This document shows, one piece after another, positions 35,410 through 47,344 of a DNA stretch of 64,000 nt. The number at the start of each line of letters is the position of its first letter. Within the stretch, counting starts at the first letter, position 1. The stretch comes from Siphonodentalium dalli (Eukaryota > Mollusca > Scaphopoda > Gadilida > Siphonodentaliidae): NCBI GenBank assembly GCA_032622095.1, contig CP136065.1, positions 69,221,675 through 69,285,674 on the forward strand, written 5' to 3'. Both the position numbers and the translations under genes were made by a program. The notes beneath the pieces are model-generated. The model was not told the DNA's origin, searched no databases, and worked only from the letters and a program-made list of their open reading frames with translations.

Positions 35410-35854
35410 AAGGCCGGCGCACACTAGAGCCCGATTGCTGAGCCATCGATATCTGAGACCGATTCTTCGGGAGTCGCTGTACCGCGCACACTACCGAGTC
35501 AGAATGTTCAGCAATTATTGTCCTGATCGCCGTCAATCGTAAGCACGTGACTTACTATCGGCAGGTGCTCGTCCGCGTGACACAGCCTTGTTGGTTTGTA
35601 TACAAAATCGCATTGTTGTCGTAATTTGATTGGTCAGACTCGCAGAGTTTCGAAAAGGACAAAACTAGTGATGATTATTTCATATCTGGTAGCTCAGCGA
35701 TCGGGCTCGTATCCGCGCGCTCTTGAGTAATTTGCCTCACGGGTCAAGAACATATCAAACATGCTTGATATGCGAGCTCGGTTACTCAGAGCAATCGGAC
35801 TCGCACCTGTAGCCAACTTGCTCAGAGACCGATGGCCTAGTGTGCGCCGACCTT
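35410..35854. mobile_element. ~445-bp TIR element
   Basis: Left end AAGGCCGGCGCACACTAGAG; right end, read backwards, AAGGTCGGCGCACACTAGGC. The interior is also partly symmetrical: 'gcccgattgctgagc' against 'agcgatcgggctcgtat' and 'agcaatcggactcg'. TTA occurs near both ends, but the exact duplication is ambiguous. No coding sequence. Confidence 0.65.
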
Positions 35855-36290
35855 ACTGGTAAATAACCACACATTTGGGGGACAAACACAACGATAATAT
35901 GTCCTTGCACTATCAAAGCGTAAATAACGACAAGTAAACTATCTGCATATGGATAACAATTATTCGCAATTCTTAACAGAATCAGCCGATAATTACAGTC
36001 AATCTTTTAATAATAGTATGACCATATACGCAACACAATTAACATATTAACATATGGCCCCTTGTAATGTATGTTTTTATTTTGAAATTATGATCAACAT
36101 TAGCTAATATTTAGGTATAGACACACATTCCCATCCCTTTAGCAATATGGGGAATTCCTCATGTATAACACCAATTGAATCGCATACTTTAATTCTTGAA
36201 AGTGACGACTCAAGACAGGAATACAAACAAACAATCCAATTTTGAGTTATCGGGCCTGATCCACTATCCCTCACTAAATATGCACGGTTT
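35855..36290. other. Non-coding stretch
   Basis: Nothing recognised. Confidence 0.4.
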
Positions 36291-36299
36291 CAACCGGAA

Positions 36300-36925
36300 A
36301 TTGATAGAAAGGATGTCGCCTTTCTTCAAAATCTGCTCCGATAGCTCGACAAATCGATGGGTCGTGCATCCATCCGTGCGTCATCAATTTCCTTCGGCAC
36401 GCCCTACAGGCCGCGTCCCTCGTGCGATATTCCCCAAACTCCATATGTAGCTTTAGGGTAACGTACAGATAGGAGCTGTCAATTTTTCTGAATTTCGATG
36501 AAAAAAATCGCCGCCAGCAGCCATCTTAGATTTAAAATTAGAATTCATCGGCACATTCTACGGCCCGTATTTATGACCGGACCAATCTCTTATTTTGTAG
36601 GCACGATTGTGATCACCTGTAGAATGGAGCTATCGAATTTGAACGATTATCGATGAAAAACATGGCCACCGGAAGCCATCTTCGATTTTACTCATTGCAT
36701 GACTAAATCCTTTAGCATACCGCACATACCACATCCCTCATCTGATTACCACCAAACGTCATATGGATCGTCGGGGTGACCTCTAGATTGGAGCATCCTA
36801 TGTTGACTGAAATTCGTTGAAAAACATGGCCGCCAGCGGCCATCTTGTAATTTAGACTTTGTGTGACTAAATCCTTTGACGCACCGTTAAAACGATATCC
36901 CTTATCCGATCATGATCAAACTTTA
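36300..36925. repeat. ~165-bp imperfect tandem repeat with ATGGCCGCC motifs
   Basis: Three to four diverged units each contain 'aaaaacatggccgccag' followed by 'cggccatctt' or variants, then 'gactaaatcctttagc', and 'accacatccctcat' or a relative. The core resembles the YY1 site AAnATGGC. The same motif recurs inside the foldback at 55902-61154. Confidence 0.55.
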
Positions 36926-36935
36926 TAGGGAATTA

Positions 36936-37188
36936 AACGAGGCTTGACCGGTGAAGGTGAAGTTTAATTGTGATTCTATGAGGTATAAAATCACGGAGGG
37001 ATTAAATGAGATAGTATCATTACGCATGCGTGTGTCTCAATTCATAACTCTTTAAAGCTTGTGTCTTAATTTGCGATTAATCAAACCGGAACCAAAGACG
37101 GGTTTGGGAAAGAGCAATTTAATCCCTCCCCGATTGTATACCTCATAGAATCATAATTCAACTTCACCTTCAGCGGAGAAGCCTCGTT
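36936..37188. mobile_element. ~253-bp foldback miniature element, TA duplication
   Basis: Long inverted ends: AACGAGGCTTGACCGGTGAA at the left, and AACGAGGCTTCTCCGCTGAA when the right end is read backwards. The arms continue for more than 60 bases ('tgattctatgaggtat', 'ggagggattaaat'). TA flanks both sides. Confidence 0.7.
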
Positions 37189-37423
37189 TACTTTATTAAT
37201 TCTATTTTCGGAATAGCATCAACGCCGGTATTGCATGAGACTTTAAAGCTAGCAAAGTACGACTCAAACAGTTACCCATAATTTGCATCCTCTGACCACG
37301 CCCATTGATCAAATAGATTGGAATGCAGGTATGGCGACGCACACAGGGGAGATCCATGGTTAGATATATGATAACAACTGAACTTACTAAACACGTACAT
37401 GTATAATCACGAAGCAATCATAT

Positions 37424-38345
37424 GCACCACCATACATAAACATAGTAATCGACATAAAACTGCACCACCATACATATACATACTAATCAACATAAAACTG
37501 CACCACCATACGTATACATAGTAATCAACATATAACTGCACCAACATACATATACATAATAATCAACATATAACTGCACCACCATACGTATACATAGTAA
37601 TCAACATATAACTGCACCACCATACATATACATAATAATCAACATATAACTGCACCACCATACGTATACATAGTAATCAACATATAACTGCACCAACATA
37701 CATATACATAGTAATCAACATATAACTGCACCACCATACGTATACATAGTAATCAACATATAACTGCACCACCACCATACGTATACATAGTAATCAACAT
37801 ATAACTGCACCACCATACTTATACATAGTAATCAACATAAAACTGCACCAACATATATATACATAGTAATCAACATATAACTGCACCACCACCATACGTA
37901 TACATAGTAATCAACATAAAACTGCACCAACATATATATACATAGTAATCAACATATAACTGCACCACCACCATACGTATACATAATAATCAACATATAA
38001 TTGCACCAACATACGTATACATAATAATCAACATATAACTGCACCACCATACGTATACATAGTAATCAACATATAACTGCACCACCATACGTATACATAG
38101 TAATCAACATAAAACTGCACCAACATACATATACATAGTAATCAACATATAACTGCACCAACATACGTATACATAATAATCAACATATAATTGCACCAAC
38201 ATACGTATACATAGTAATCAACATATAACTACACCACCATACATATACATAGTAATCAACATATAACTGCACCACCATACGTATACATAGTAATCAACAT
38301 ATAACTGCACCACCATACGTATACATAGTAATCAACATAGAACTG
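37424..38345. repeat. 38-bp tandem repeat, about 24 copies
   Basis: The unit is CACCACCATACGTATACATA plus GTAATCAACATATAACTG. Variants alternate (caacatac, acatatac, ataataatc, and cac insertions). Some variants recur at regular distance, suggesting higher-order duplication. Confidence 0.85.
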
Positions 38346-39647
38346 CCGATGTTTTCAATAGGTTTGTGGTAAAATTCCGCAAATGTGGGAACATATGCCT
38401 AACCAACATGCTGTGGAATATCTTAAATTGGTACATAATTTCCGGTCGCTTTTGACACAGCCGCTGGTCTTATATTATATGCACCATATGTCTACACTAG
38501 CACTCAAAATAATAGTTCTGAGCCATCGAAACAGCGTGTCCCGTGACACCGCTTTATTCGGCCGAGAAAAAACTCACAAACAGTTGATACTCCTGGTCCC
38601 TTAAAGTGGCGAATATACTCTTCAATACACAAATAAACACACAACTCGATATCAAAATACTTTTTTAATTCTAGTGGTTGTGGCAACCGTCGTGGTCGAC
38701 TTGCCTTCATCACTGAACAAAATGAAAATATATATACATTATCAATCTTTTGCATCGAATGTAACGATAACGCCTGTGAAGTTTGCACTCGGTTAGCGCC
38801 CGTCAGTGCAGTCAGCATGGCACAATGACAATTCGTTAAGAGTTAACTTGTCCACCGGGTGTAGAGTTCGTAAATAACACGGAACCGGAGTAACGTCACA
38901 AACTTTCTTACACCGGGACACGGTCGGTCTTAAGGCAAACACACATTTCATGGAGCAGGTAACATATGGATGAGCAATCGCATCCAAGCCCAAAGCAGAC
39001 AGAGCCGATCGTGCAGTGTTAATCACAGGCTCCTGGGGAAAATTGTTAAAATACCAATATAGACTATACCAGTGTAAAGGTTCCAATGATCGATTTTGGC
39101 TAAAACCACACCACTATCAAAACTCTACAAATTCTAGAAATCGATAATTGCAGCCAAAATATCACCCGCGTGTGTCTTATTGGCAATAAAATTCCCCTTC
39201 ATTTCACATATAACTCGGCGAAACCGAACGAAGCGAAGTCGAGATATGATATCGGAATCTGCCGAATTCTGCCGAACATATCGGCTCGTCATTCTCCCTG
39301 TCCGCCGATAGACCTTTGACTTATAAAATTTATGGAATTCTGTGTGTGATGAATAAAGTTTAAAATGACGAGCACAAACACACCCGGTGAAATAAAACAG
39401 GTATTGGTGGCTTCGGAATGACTTGTGGAATATTGATTTGACTACAAAAAATCTCCCGGCACAGAAGGGAAATTATTATTGGGTAAATTGTTAGCCTGCG
39501 ATGAGTAAAACATTGCCCAACATTTGGGTAAAATGTATCAAACGATCCCGTGGTACTAATATGCACCATTGTGTTGGTTAAAGCTTTATCCAATGCGATT
39601 TGGATCGATTTAGATAATTGACATGGCATCCATGTACTGTACCTCAG
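38346..39647. other. Upstream region of Ig copy C
   Basis: No gene recognised at 38346-39460. From 39464 to 39640 the sequence matches the upstream region of copy B (10633-10800). A signal-peptide exon for copy C must lie further upstream, in this stretch or beyond, but I could not identify it. Confidence 0.4.
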
Positions 39648-40699
39648 CAAAATCAAAACAACTCACTATTCCAGAACAACTTGAAATACCAGGTGCTGAG
39701 CAAGAGAGGGGAGATGGTTTTGTTCATCTGAGAGTTACTGCAGAGGATATCCAACACGATGGTAGATCATATGGTCGACGATTCCGCGATGTTGCTTTGA
39801 ATATGGAAATGAGCGACACAGCTTTCTTCCTTCTGATATTTGATGTGGAACCATTGTTTAGTGCAAGAAATTCGTCTGACCAAGATGGCCATGACGATGA
39901 AGCTACTCCTCCTACATCTCTGGGCGAAGATCTCTATCTTCTTCCTTTAAAAATTGACGAAGGTCTCCAACGAAGTTACCACCCAGGAGACGGCGTTGAT
40001 ATTGGAATTACAATAGACGGTAATGCTATTCAGCATAATAGCACGGGCTTCCATTGGACCATACAATATTTTAAGGACGGTGTGTTGAACCGTTTGGCTG
40101 CTAGTTGTGCAAGGTATTACTGTGATGAATCGGTTACCATGCAACCGAGCGATGATCCGTTCACACTTAAAGCCAAAATGGCCATTGAAACCACAAATAT
40201 TACAGAAGGCGCCGTGTTGAATATAGCCACTTACGTAACTCGCCATAGCACAGACACTTACTTGGGTACAAGAGGTATCAATACACTCGTTAGTTTGCAA
40301 TACTGTGAGATCGTGGTTTATCTCACGCCAGATGACTCTAGCGAATCAGTGCCGTTCGGGTCTCTAGCTTTCGCTCAACAAGAAGACAAACAGAGCCGGA
40401 CGCTTGAATTTGACGGACAGAATACAATAGATTGTGTTGCCATTGGGAATCCTACACCACACATTGAATTCATCTACAGAGGGAGACCGGCTTTCGGAGA
40501 ACAGAGCGAGTACATGGTATCGAAATACGTCGACAGAGCTGAGCTATTGGTGGGACAGCCAAACAAAAATCTTGTAGAGAGTGGCATCACTTGTCGGGCG
40601 ACCAGCGCTGAGAAAGTGCTTGATTTGCACATTAATCTTAGTGTGCATGCAGAGGTAGTGGAGGAACTCACTGGGATAGAGAGAAAATCAGAACATGAG
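39648..40699 (+). CDS. Ig-domain gene copy C, large exon (two Ig-like domains)
   Basis: An open frame of ~350 codons ends at a consensus donor (gaacatgag|gtaagt) in phase 0. The likely acceptor is the AG just before caaaatcaaaac, because copies B and C both have AG there and diverge upstream; the in-frame ATG at 39638 has no signal peptide behind it. Domain layout (numbering from 39623): an acidic N-terminal region to about 110; an atypical Ig-like domain about 115-235, with FHWTIQYF (strand-C Trp) and a strand-F Cys in LQYCEIVVYL but no clear strand-B Cys; then an I-set-like domain about 255-345 with NTIDCVAIGNPTPHIEF (Cys ~271) and GITCRATS (Cys ~324). Several N-glycosylation sequons (NSS, NST, NIT, NLS) fit an extracellular protein. 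A role in recognition or adhesion is inferred from fold and tandem duplication only. Confidence 0.8.
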
Positions 40700-43256
40700 G
40701 TAAGTATAGTATTACGCATGTATTAGACTAGGCTGGCATATTTGTGACTATAATAGTTATAAATACCATTATAGCCAAGTATAAATATCCGAAAACAACA
40801 AATGGCCGACTGGTATTGTACTTAATCATTACCGCGATATATTGCAATGACTGATATATGTGAAATCTGGCCATACCGTAAGAAACCACAAATTTATCAC
40901 TGCACCAAATTTGTAATTTAATTTCATTTAATCACGTATTTTCCATTAAATATCTAGATGTACGGTATATTCGGATCACATAAATGTCTATACATTTATA
41001 CGTAGGTTTTCTTCCACGTTTACTTGGAAATTACGTGTCTATAAATTCGACGTATATGTCAAGTTTATTTACATGATAAATCTAGATATTTATTGGAATT
41101 TACGAAACGTTTAAGAGAAAATAAATTTCAAATATACGTGCAATTTAAGCACCATTTACATTCGGAATAATACATTTATGGATGCTCTAAATTTACAATA
41201 TACGTGAAATTTACGCCTCACTTTTATTCGAAATAAAACTTTGCGGATACATATATATCCATATCTACGTGCCCTTTGTGAGAAACTTGACATGTTCCAA
41301 TGCTATGCATCTTTAAATCAGTTTGATCCATAAAATAGACAGTGTTGTCAACGACAACGGTTGACCCAATAGATTTAGGAAAATATTCACCGTGTTAACA
41401 GGTATTATAATATGCTTTGTTCTCTTGATCCATAGAACATGATTCGATATCGAGATAAATGCTTGTATACAACGATTATATATTCTTTGATTATTCTTAG
41501 ATTAAACATCAGGAAATCTGAATTGTTGCTATGATTGACCAAGTAAGGATTAATTGAAATTCAACGCGGGCGCAAAATCCATGCAATGGGTCGAGACAAT
41601 TTCACCAGACAATTTCATCGGTCAGTAATCAAATCGGTAATCGGAAAAGTAAATCTTTGACAAGCCTAATTAAAAAGCAATCAAGGCAAACTGTTGCAGA
41701 GCTTTATTCTAATCCGATAATCTTAACCAATCTGAGAACAAAACGACACAAAGAATATGGGAATCTTCCGGGGAAGACAACCATCGCAAAGGCTAAGTTT
41801 TCTTCTGGAGACAGAGTTACATCGATTTGATTTCTCTGTTGTAACTTTTCCCAAATAGATTGCTATATATTGTTATATATGTGCCATATTATAATTACTT
41901 GAGTATTATGAAACTCCTTGATACATATTTAATGCTATATGCTGTATCCTTTGAGAAAAAGATGTCCATCCTCACTATTTGTAAATTGTATAACTATATG
42001 TTTTGCCAAACTGCTATTCAGAGATCAGTCTATATTCACTTGCTAATACGGTGCACAAAAAATTATCAAATCTCTCGTTGTTTATATGTACCATACCATA
42101 GTATGAAATAAATAGTGTCACACGTCCGGATTTACCACTCGTCGTTCGTCCGCCCATCCTTTTGTCTGTCTGTCCGTCGCACATAACTCATATAACTCAA
42201 AAATAGTTCAAAAATAGTCACAGTGTGAGTCAAATATAGTTTCTTCTTAGATAAAAGAAAACCCCAATGCTGGCATCTGTCAAGGGTACATCTTTCTTTT
42301 TTTATAGAACAGACTCATTAGTAAGCCAATCATTAAAAACTTAAAATCTCGTTCTCTGTTGGGCACATGTATATAGCCTATATATTGCAAGATGTTTTAA
42401 GACTGATAATAATTATGCAGTATAGCACCGTGGACAGAGGAGCACCTGCATGAATATGTCTTTAAATCGTCCGTATCTTCATGGGCATATGATAAACATG
42501 CAGGTGTCCTCAAAACTGTGTCTAACCCTCATGATTGATTTATACATCTCTATGTAAAGCTCAATTGTCGTCTTTTATTTGTGTGAAGTAATGTGCTTAT
42601 GATGTTCATGTTTTGATCCCAATAAAACTATTAAAAATCACAAACGTCAATTTCAACCACTTTAACTGTACGATTTTAAAACAATTATAACGTCTGAAAT
42701 AAGCGCTGTTGTAAATAAATAAATACTTCTTTATTGGTGGGACGAATTAATCGCGATAACCAAAATGACAATCACTCCGACAAGGTGGGCCGCTATACAT
42801 ATGATCCATTTATATAAGAATGACGTTTCGTGGTGCCATTTGAATATGCAATTTATGAGAATACGTGTTTCACTTTGAGCTAGAGTGTGCACCAATTGTC
42901 CACCCCACATCAAAGGGTTTCACATCACTTTAACATGGGCAACGCCGGGTAACCCTGTTAGTAATTTACTATCGCCAAGGAATGGGTTAAACATATATCG
43001 ATCGTGATCGGCCTCTTGTTTACACGAGACTTTGCTTTGTTACAATTCATGCTCTATTGCGCTAAGAACCAAACTGTCCATATTCGTTAGCAAATTGGCT
43101 AGATCAAATCAGAAAATCGGAATGGATTTTAACCAACACAACTACTGAATGAAAATGTTAGATTTAGTTATGTGAATGGCAGTGATCAGACCAGGGGACT
43201 GAACTCAGCCTTGCATTTTGATGTTTTTCGTGTTCCATATTGTTATATTTCTTCAG
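40700..43256 (+). other. Intron of Ig copy C
   Basis: It starts gtaagt and ends gttatatttcttcag. The first ~700 bases resemble the copy B intron (15205-15850). 42120-43000 holds nothing recognised. The last ~170 bases before the acceptor match 16290-16460 of copy B. Confidence 0.7.
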
Positions 43257-43565
43257 TTACTGCTGACTTGTGCTGCCAGGGGAATTCCCGCGCCTAACAT
43301 CACGTTCTATGAGAATTGGATGGGGTCAGACACCGAGGTTAATGCTACAGCCACCAATGGAGTTACCATGACAACTCAGAAACATATTAGTGACAATATG
43401 GTTGTTGTGGAAATGCAGATAAATCTCGAGAAGTATAAAGGTGTCGACGACTATTGGTCTCCTCGTCTGGATTCGTTTGTGTGTGGTCAGCTTGACGGGT
43501 GGTATGTCTTCAAACGGTTCGACGTCTCCACTCCAAGTGATTCAACATCTGGATCTTGGAAATAA
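43257..43565 (+). CDS. Ig-domain gene copy C, terminal exon (third Ig domain)
   Basis: It joins 40699 in phase 0 (…KSEHE | LLLTC…). It encodes the third Ig domain, with strand-B Cys in LLLTCAARGIPAPNITFYEN and strand-F Cys in SFVCGQLDG, then a short tail DVSTPSDSTSGSWK and TAA at 43563-43565. The upstream exon supplies the A strand, so the splice makes a complete domain. There is no transmembrane helix or GPI-type hydrophobic tail, so the product should be secreted. The stop position is conserved in copy B. The frame is also open across the acceptor from an ATG at 43221, giving MFFVFHIVIFLQ before LLLTC, which looks like a signal peptide. An alternative start there cannot be excluded. Confidence 0.8.
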   Translation, partial: LLLTCAARGIPAPNITFYENWMGSDTEVNATATNGVTMTTQKHISDNMVVVEMQINLEKYKGVDDYWSPRLDSFVCGQLDGWYVFKRFDVSTPSDSTSGSWK

Positions 43566-43626
43566 AGGTGGTGGATCTCGACGTTGGAAGGCCATTCTCT
43601 GCCATATTGTTTCAGCAGTGTAAAAT

Positions 43627-43632
43627 AATAAA
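43627..43632 (+). terminator. Polyadenylation signal of copy C (AATAAA)
   Basis: Lies 62 bases after the stop codon, within a 3' block conserved in copy B (17142-17240). Confidence 0.5.
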
Positions 43633-43669
43633 TGTCAACCAGACAACAGTTGCCAATTCTTCCCGTTGA

Positions 43670-44474
43670 AATAATTAGTTCCCTATTCTGTTCACATATA
43701 TGGTAGACATGTTATTTTGTGTAGAGCATGGCACCGTTTTGGATAAAAAATATATCTTTTAAAACACATATAATGACCCACTTAATGTTCGAATCCCCGA
43801 ATCAGGTAATATTGTATATAACATATCATATAGTATGTACCATTAGACAGAGGATGCTCCAAAACATTGTATTATCAACTAATCCGGTCGAATAAACTGT
43901 GGACACGTTGTTTTTGTCGAGATGTCGGTGTACATTCAGAGTGATTGTGTTATTAATTTTGATATGTACTTTATGCCAGTCTATTATTTTCGATGGTGGC
44001 GGAAAAACTTCTGTCATCTGGTATTTAATGTTGGCACACTTTGGGAAAATAAGAGGGGAAGTCTTGTGTGTGAGTCTGAAAATCCACGATTATATACATA
44101 TATATGTAATATACATGTATATATAAATGTTTTGGACTTATATCATGCCAACAATAAGGTTAATAACAAGCTAACGCAACGTCATAAGATATTAATAGGA
44201 ACTGTAATTTGATATAAATCAATTGGTTAAATGTTGCCTTGTTGAATCACACTGTTGTGCATTAGATGTATCCATGCACACATATACACGGATCATTAAG
44301 GTATTTTATGTCTAATATAAAACATTGGTAGATCAAACAACAAAACACTTATTGCAGTGTTTCGATGTTGACATGAGGATTGATCAACCTTTGGATGTTA
44401 ATATTTAACCTCGATACAATACAATAAATGTATAACATTGACTATATATAGAAATAACCTGTGCTCAAACATTA
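43670..44474. other. Non-coding 3' flank of copy C
   Basis: Two overlapping frames at 43899-44212 show no domain. 43790-43900 resembles 1500-1870 loosely ('ccattagacagaggatgctcc', 'aaaacattgtattatcaact'), probably a dispersed repeat. Confidence 0.4.
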
Positions 44475-44781
44475 AAGGGGTACTGTACACTAAATCCGGC
44501 CATTTATGGGACCATCTGCTTTTACACTCAAATTATGCAACAAATGAATGAATTTGAGCCATATGTTAATGCAACGTACACTTGTAATTAACTATGAACG
44601 ATGCAAACAACAATGAAAATGAATTTATTTAATACCATGCTGTTTGCTTATTCATAGAGCAAATTAGTGTATTTTACACTAATCCGTCGTGACTCGAATT
44701 CATTCCTTTGTAGCATATATTCTGTTGAGCATAAAGGGAGATGGTCCCATAAATGGCCTGATTTATTGTACAGTACCCCTC
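44475..44781. mobile_element. 307-bp foldback miniature element, TA duplication (intact)
   Basis: Ends AAGGGGTACTGTACACTAAA and, read backwards, GAGGGGTACTGTACAATAAA, with arms continuing through 'ggccatttatgggaccatct'. TA flanks both sides (44473-44474, 44782-44783). Second, degraded copy at 27817-28138. Confidence 0.75.
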
Positions 44782-44933
44782 TAAGTGGGCCTTTAATTAT
44801 ATAAAATTTGTGAAATAAAACACGCGTAATAAAAACGAAGACACGATTTTGTTTTATTCAAAACGTGTCGCATGCGTAGAATTTTTAGTTGTCGTTTTTA
44901 ATGTGTTGCTCGGCAAATATAGAGCATATTTAA

Positions 44934-47323
44934 AGGCACGGGTGGCGTTTGTTGCAGAAATATTCATATTTGATCAAATCGCCATCAACAGAGGGAATAT
45001 TAAAATATGTATAGTTGTGTTCATATGCCAGACAAAATCAGCGCGCAAATAATATATTGTCGTCAAGACGTACGATGGTGTACGTAAACAAGAGCCTGCT
45101 CGTGTTACAGAAGTTTTGCTTCTGTTTACACAACACATCTCAATTATATTGGTTAATCACACACAAATGTTATAAACGCTCTTTATTATTTCCATATCAG
45201 GAAATCAGTAACAAATAACGTTCTTTATGTTTACCACATCCGAATCTAAACAAATGTCAGGTTCTGTAACGTTTTTTTTGCTTTTGTTTACATAACAAAG
45301 GAAAAACATTTGACAGTAACATACTGTTATGCCATATTTCATTTCTGATTGGTATAAGAACAAGGTCTGTCTATAGTTACGTGCGCTCGCGCAACAGTAT
45401 GGCGATCAGACAGATTCGGAGGTTGGTGTCACCCTACTCCGTTTCACTCCATGACGTCACCAAAAACGACGTAAAACCCGTGGCGTTCTGACATTTTTAC
45501 TGTGCCGCGTTTTTGCTATGTTTATTTTATGTGTTGTTTTCGATTATTTGTTTGTCGCCGATATCGCCATTTGTCGGGATTCCCTGTTTCTATATTTAAA
45601 ACTGGCATGCTCATAGTGAGCCTCGATTTCGATTTTTTCTCCCAGGTCAAAATATGTCAGAGTTATGACAAAAATAGAACGACCTACATTTTCTCCATCA
45701 GAACTCTACATCAAAGAGTCTATAGACTCCTTCGGGATCTACATAGACTCCTTCATTTGGGTATTTTTACTTATAATTGGGAAGTTTTATCATTTTCGTT
45801 CGTGTTAAGACCTCTTTTTATCGTGCGGGAAAAGAGACATTCAAAACGCGATTTCGTAATTCGACGCAATAGGCTGAATAGCCTAACCTTCAGCCGAGTT
45901 CCGGGTCAAATACGACGAATGACGTAACACAAAACAAAACACATTTGTTGACACAAACACCGTTTGAAGAGTGTATTATTACATAAAATGATCGTTATTG
46001 ATTAATTATTGAGTAATTATTGATATTTATTGTTGCATATTGGCTGCTATCAATATTTACACAAATAGTATTAATTATTTCTTATAATTGCTCCTTTGGT
46101 CAACTTTGACTATCGGAAAATGAAAATCAAAATATGCCGCTGAAAAAAATGTAATCGATATTAAAGTCTCATCCTTTATGGAATTGGTTTTAATTACATA
46201 AATGATTAATATAGTAATTTGCCTTTTATCTGTGATGAAATGAGAAATGGTAATTGTCTTTTTTTGCTAACATTAAATTAAATTAAATAAATTAATGCAC
46301 CCAGGGCCGATAAGGTTCGGGGTGATTTATGTGGTTCTTTGATCCTGTCATCCGGCAGACATTCCGGTTTTTCGTTACGATCCGTTCCGTATCGGCCGAA
46401 CTTAAAGTCCGCATTTTACATCCGCCCGGAATGCTGCCTCCTTCCGGTAACGGAAAAGGCAAGTCACTTTGGAATTATACGTATCGCGCTCCCTCCCCCC
46501 CCCCTTGGAGCTCCATGCCCCGCTTTGTTCGGCGTCCCGAAGTGGCACGCCATCTTCATTGTTATGTGATGCCTGTTTTGTTTTGGGCCTATGGCCCTGT
46601 TTGTTTAAATCTCGTTGCTGCTGTTTGTTTTCACTGTCAGGTGCTGTGTCATCAGTGCCATTGATCCAGCTTTGGTGCGTCCTGCAGGGGTAACTGTGGT
46701 GTTACCCGCCCATCGCCGTTGCTTAGCCATAGGGAGTTGGGCTGTCCAGTGGTCTCTACTGCCATTCCTGCGTCGCACTCGTTGGGCTTCTCCCTGTTGG
46801 CCGTGTGTGCTTATTGCTTAGGGCGCCTCATAGCAATTCTTGGGCGCCGGCTCCGAATCGTACCTTGCTCGTCGGGCCATGCTCATGCCTGCGCTGTACA
46901 GAAGTATTTCTTCAGCGTTCTCTGCTTCGGCTTCTCGTCAGAGCTAAGGCTCTGCTCAATTGGTTTCCATGCGTATGGGCTATCTGCAGGACAAGCTTAT
47001 AATGTTGCATTAAAGCTGAGATCATACCCCACTCATGTGTTGTCGTTTAAATATTCCATGTGATAAGAGTGTTCCCTGTAGTGCATACACAATCAATGCA
47101 GTAGTGGCAGGGCTGCCACTGGTGGGGGTAGTGTCTCTTGGATCTGAGTGATCACATAAGTAAAATACAGTGAAATTATTTTTTAAATTATTGTTTATTA
47201 CATTTTTGCGCACGTTGGCATCTCTCTGAGTGCATTCTAGTTTACTATTCTTTCAGTTTGTGGCGGTTTTTGACGGAGGTGAATATTTTAACAGCATACC
47301 CACCGCCAACACCGCCCGTATCT
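44934..47323 (-). mobile_element. TTAA-flanked element, long form (2.39 kb)
   Basis: Shares both ends with the 486-bp element at 17341-17826, in inverted orientation: 'ggcacgggtggcgtttg' at the left and 'catacccaccgccaacaccg' at the right. TTAA flanks both sides (44930-44933, 47324-47327). Body similarity runs from 44934 to about 45385 and from about 47235 to the end. The middle (45386-47235) is absent from the short form. That middle includes a GC-richer stretch at 46300-47150. No transposase motif could be recognised, so it may be a nested insertion rather than the original interior. Confidence 0.55.
46300..47160. other. GC-richer segment of unlike composition inside the TTAA element
   Basis: Clearly richer in G and C than its surroundings, with overlapping open frames in all three + frames (46329-47063). 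None shows a domain that I recognise. A decayed transposon fragment is the most likely source. Confidence 0.35.
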
Positions 47324-47344
47324 TTAACACTGGCCATCTGATGA

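Noticed and set aside
45502-47063. Overlapping frames at 45502-45927 and 46329-47063 as transposase or recombinase
   Set aside because: No motif of a DDE transposase or tyrosine recombinase could be identified; three frames are open together in the GC-rich part, which is typical of composition rather than coding.
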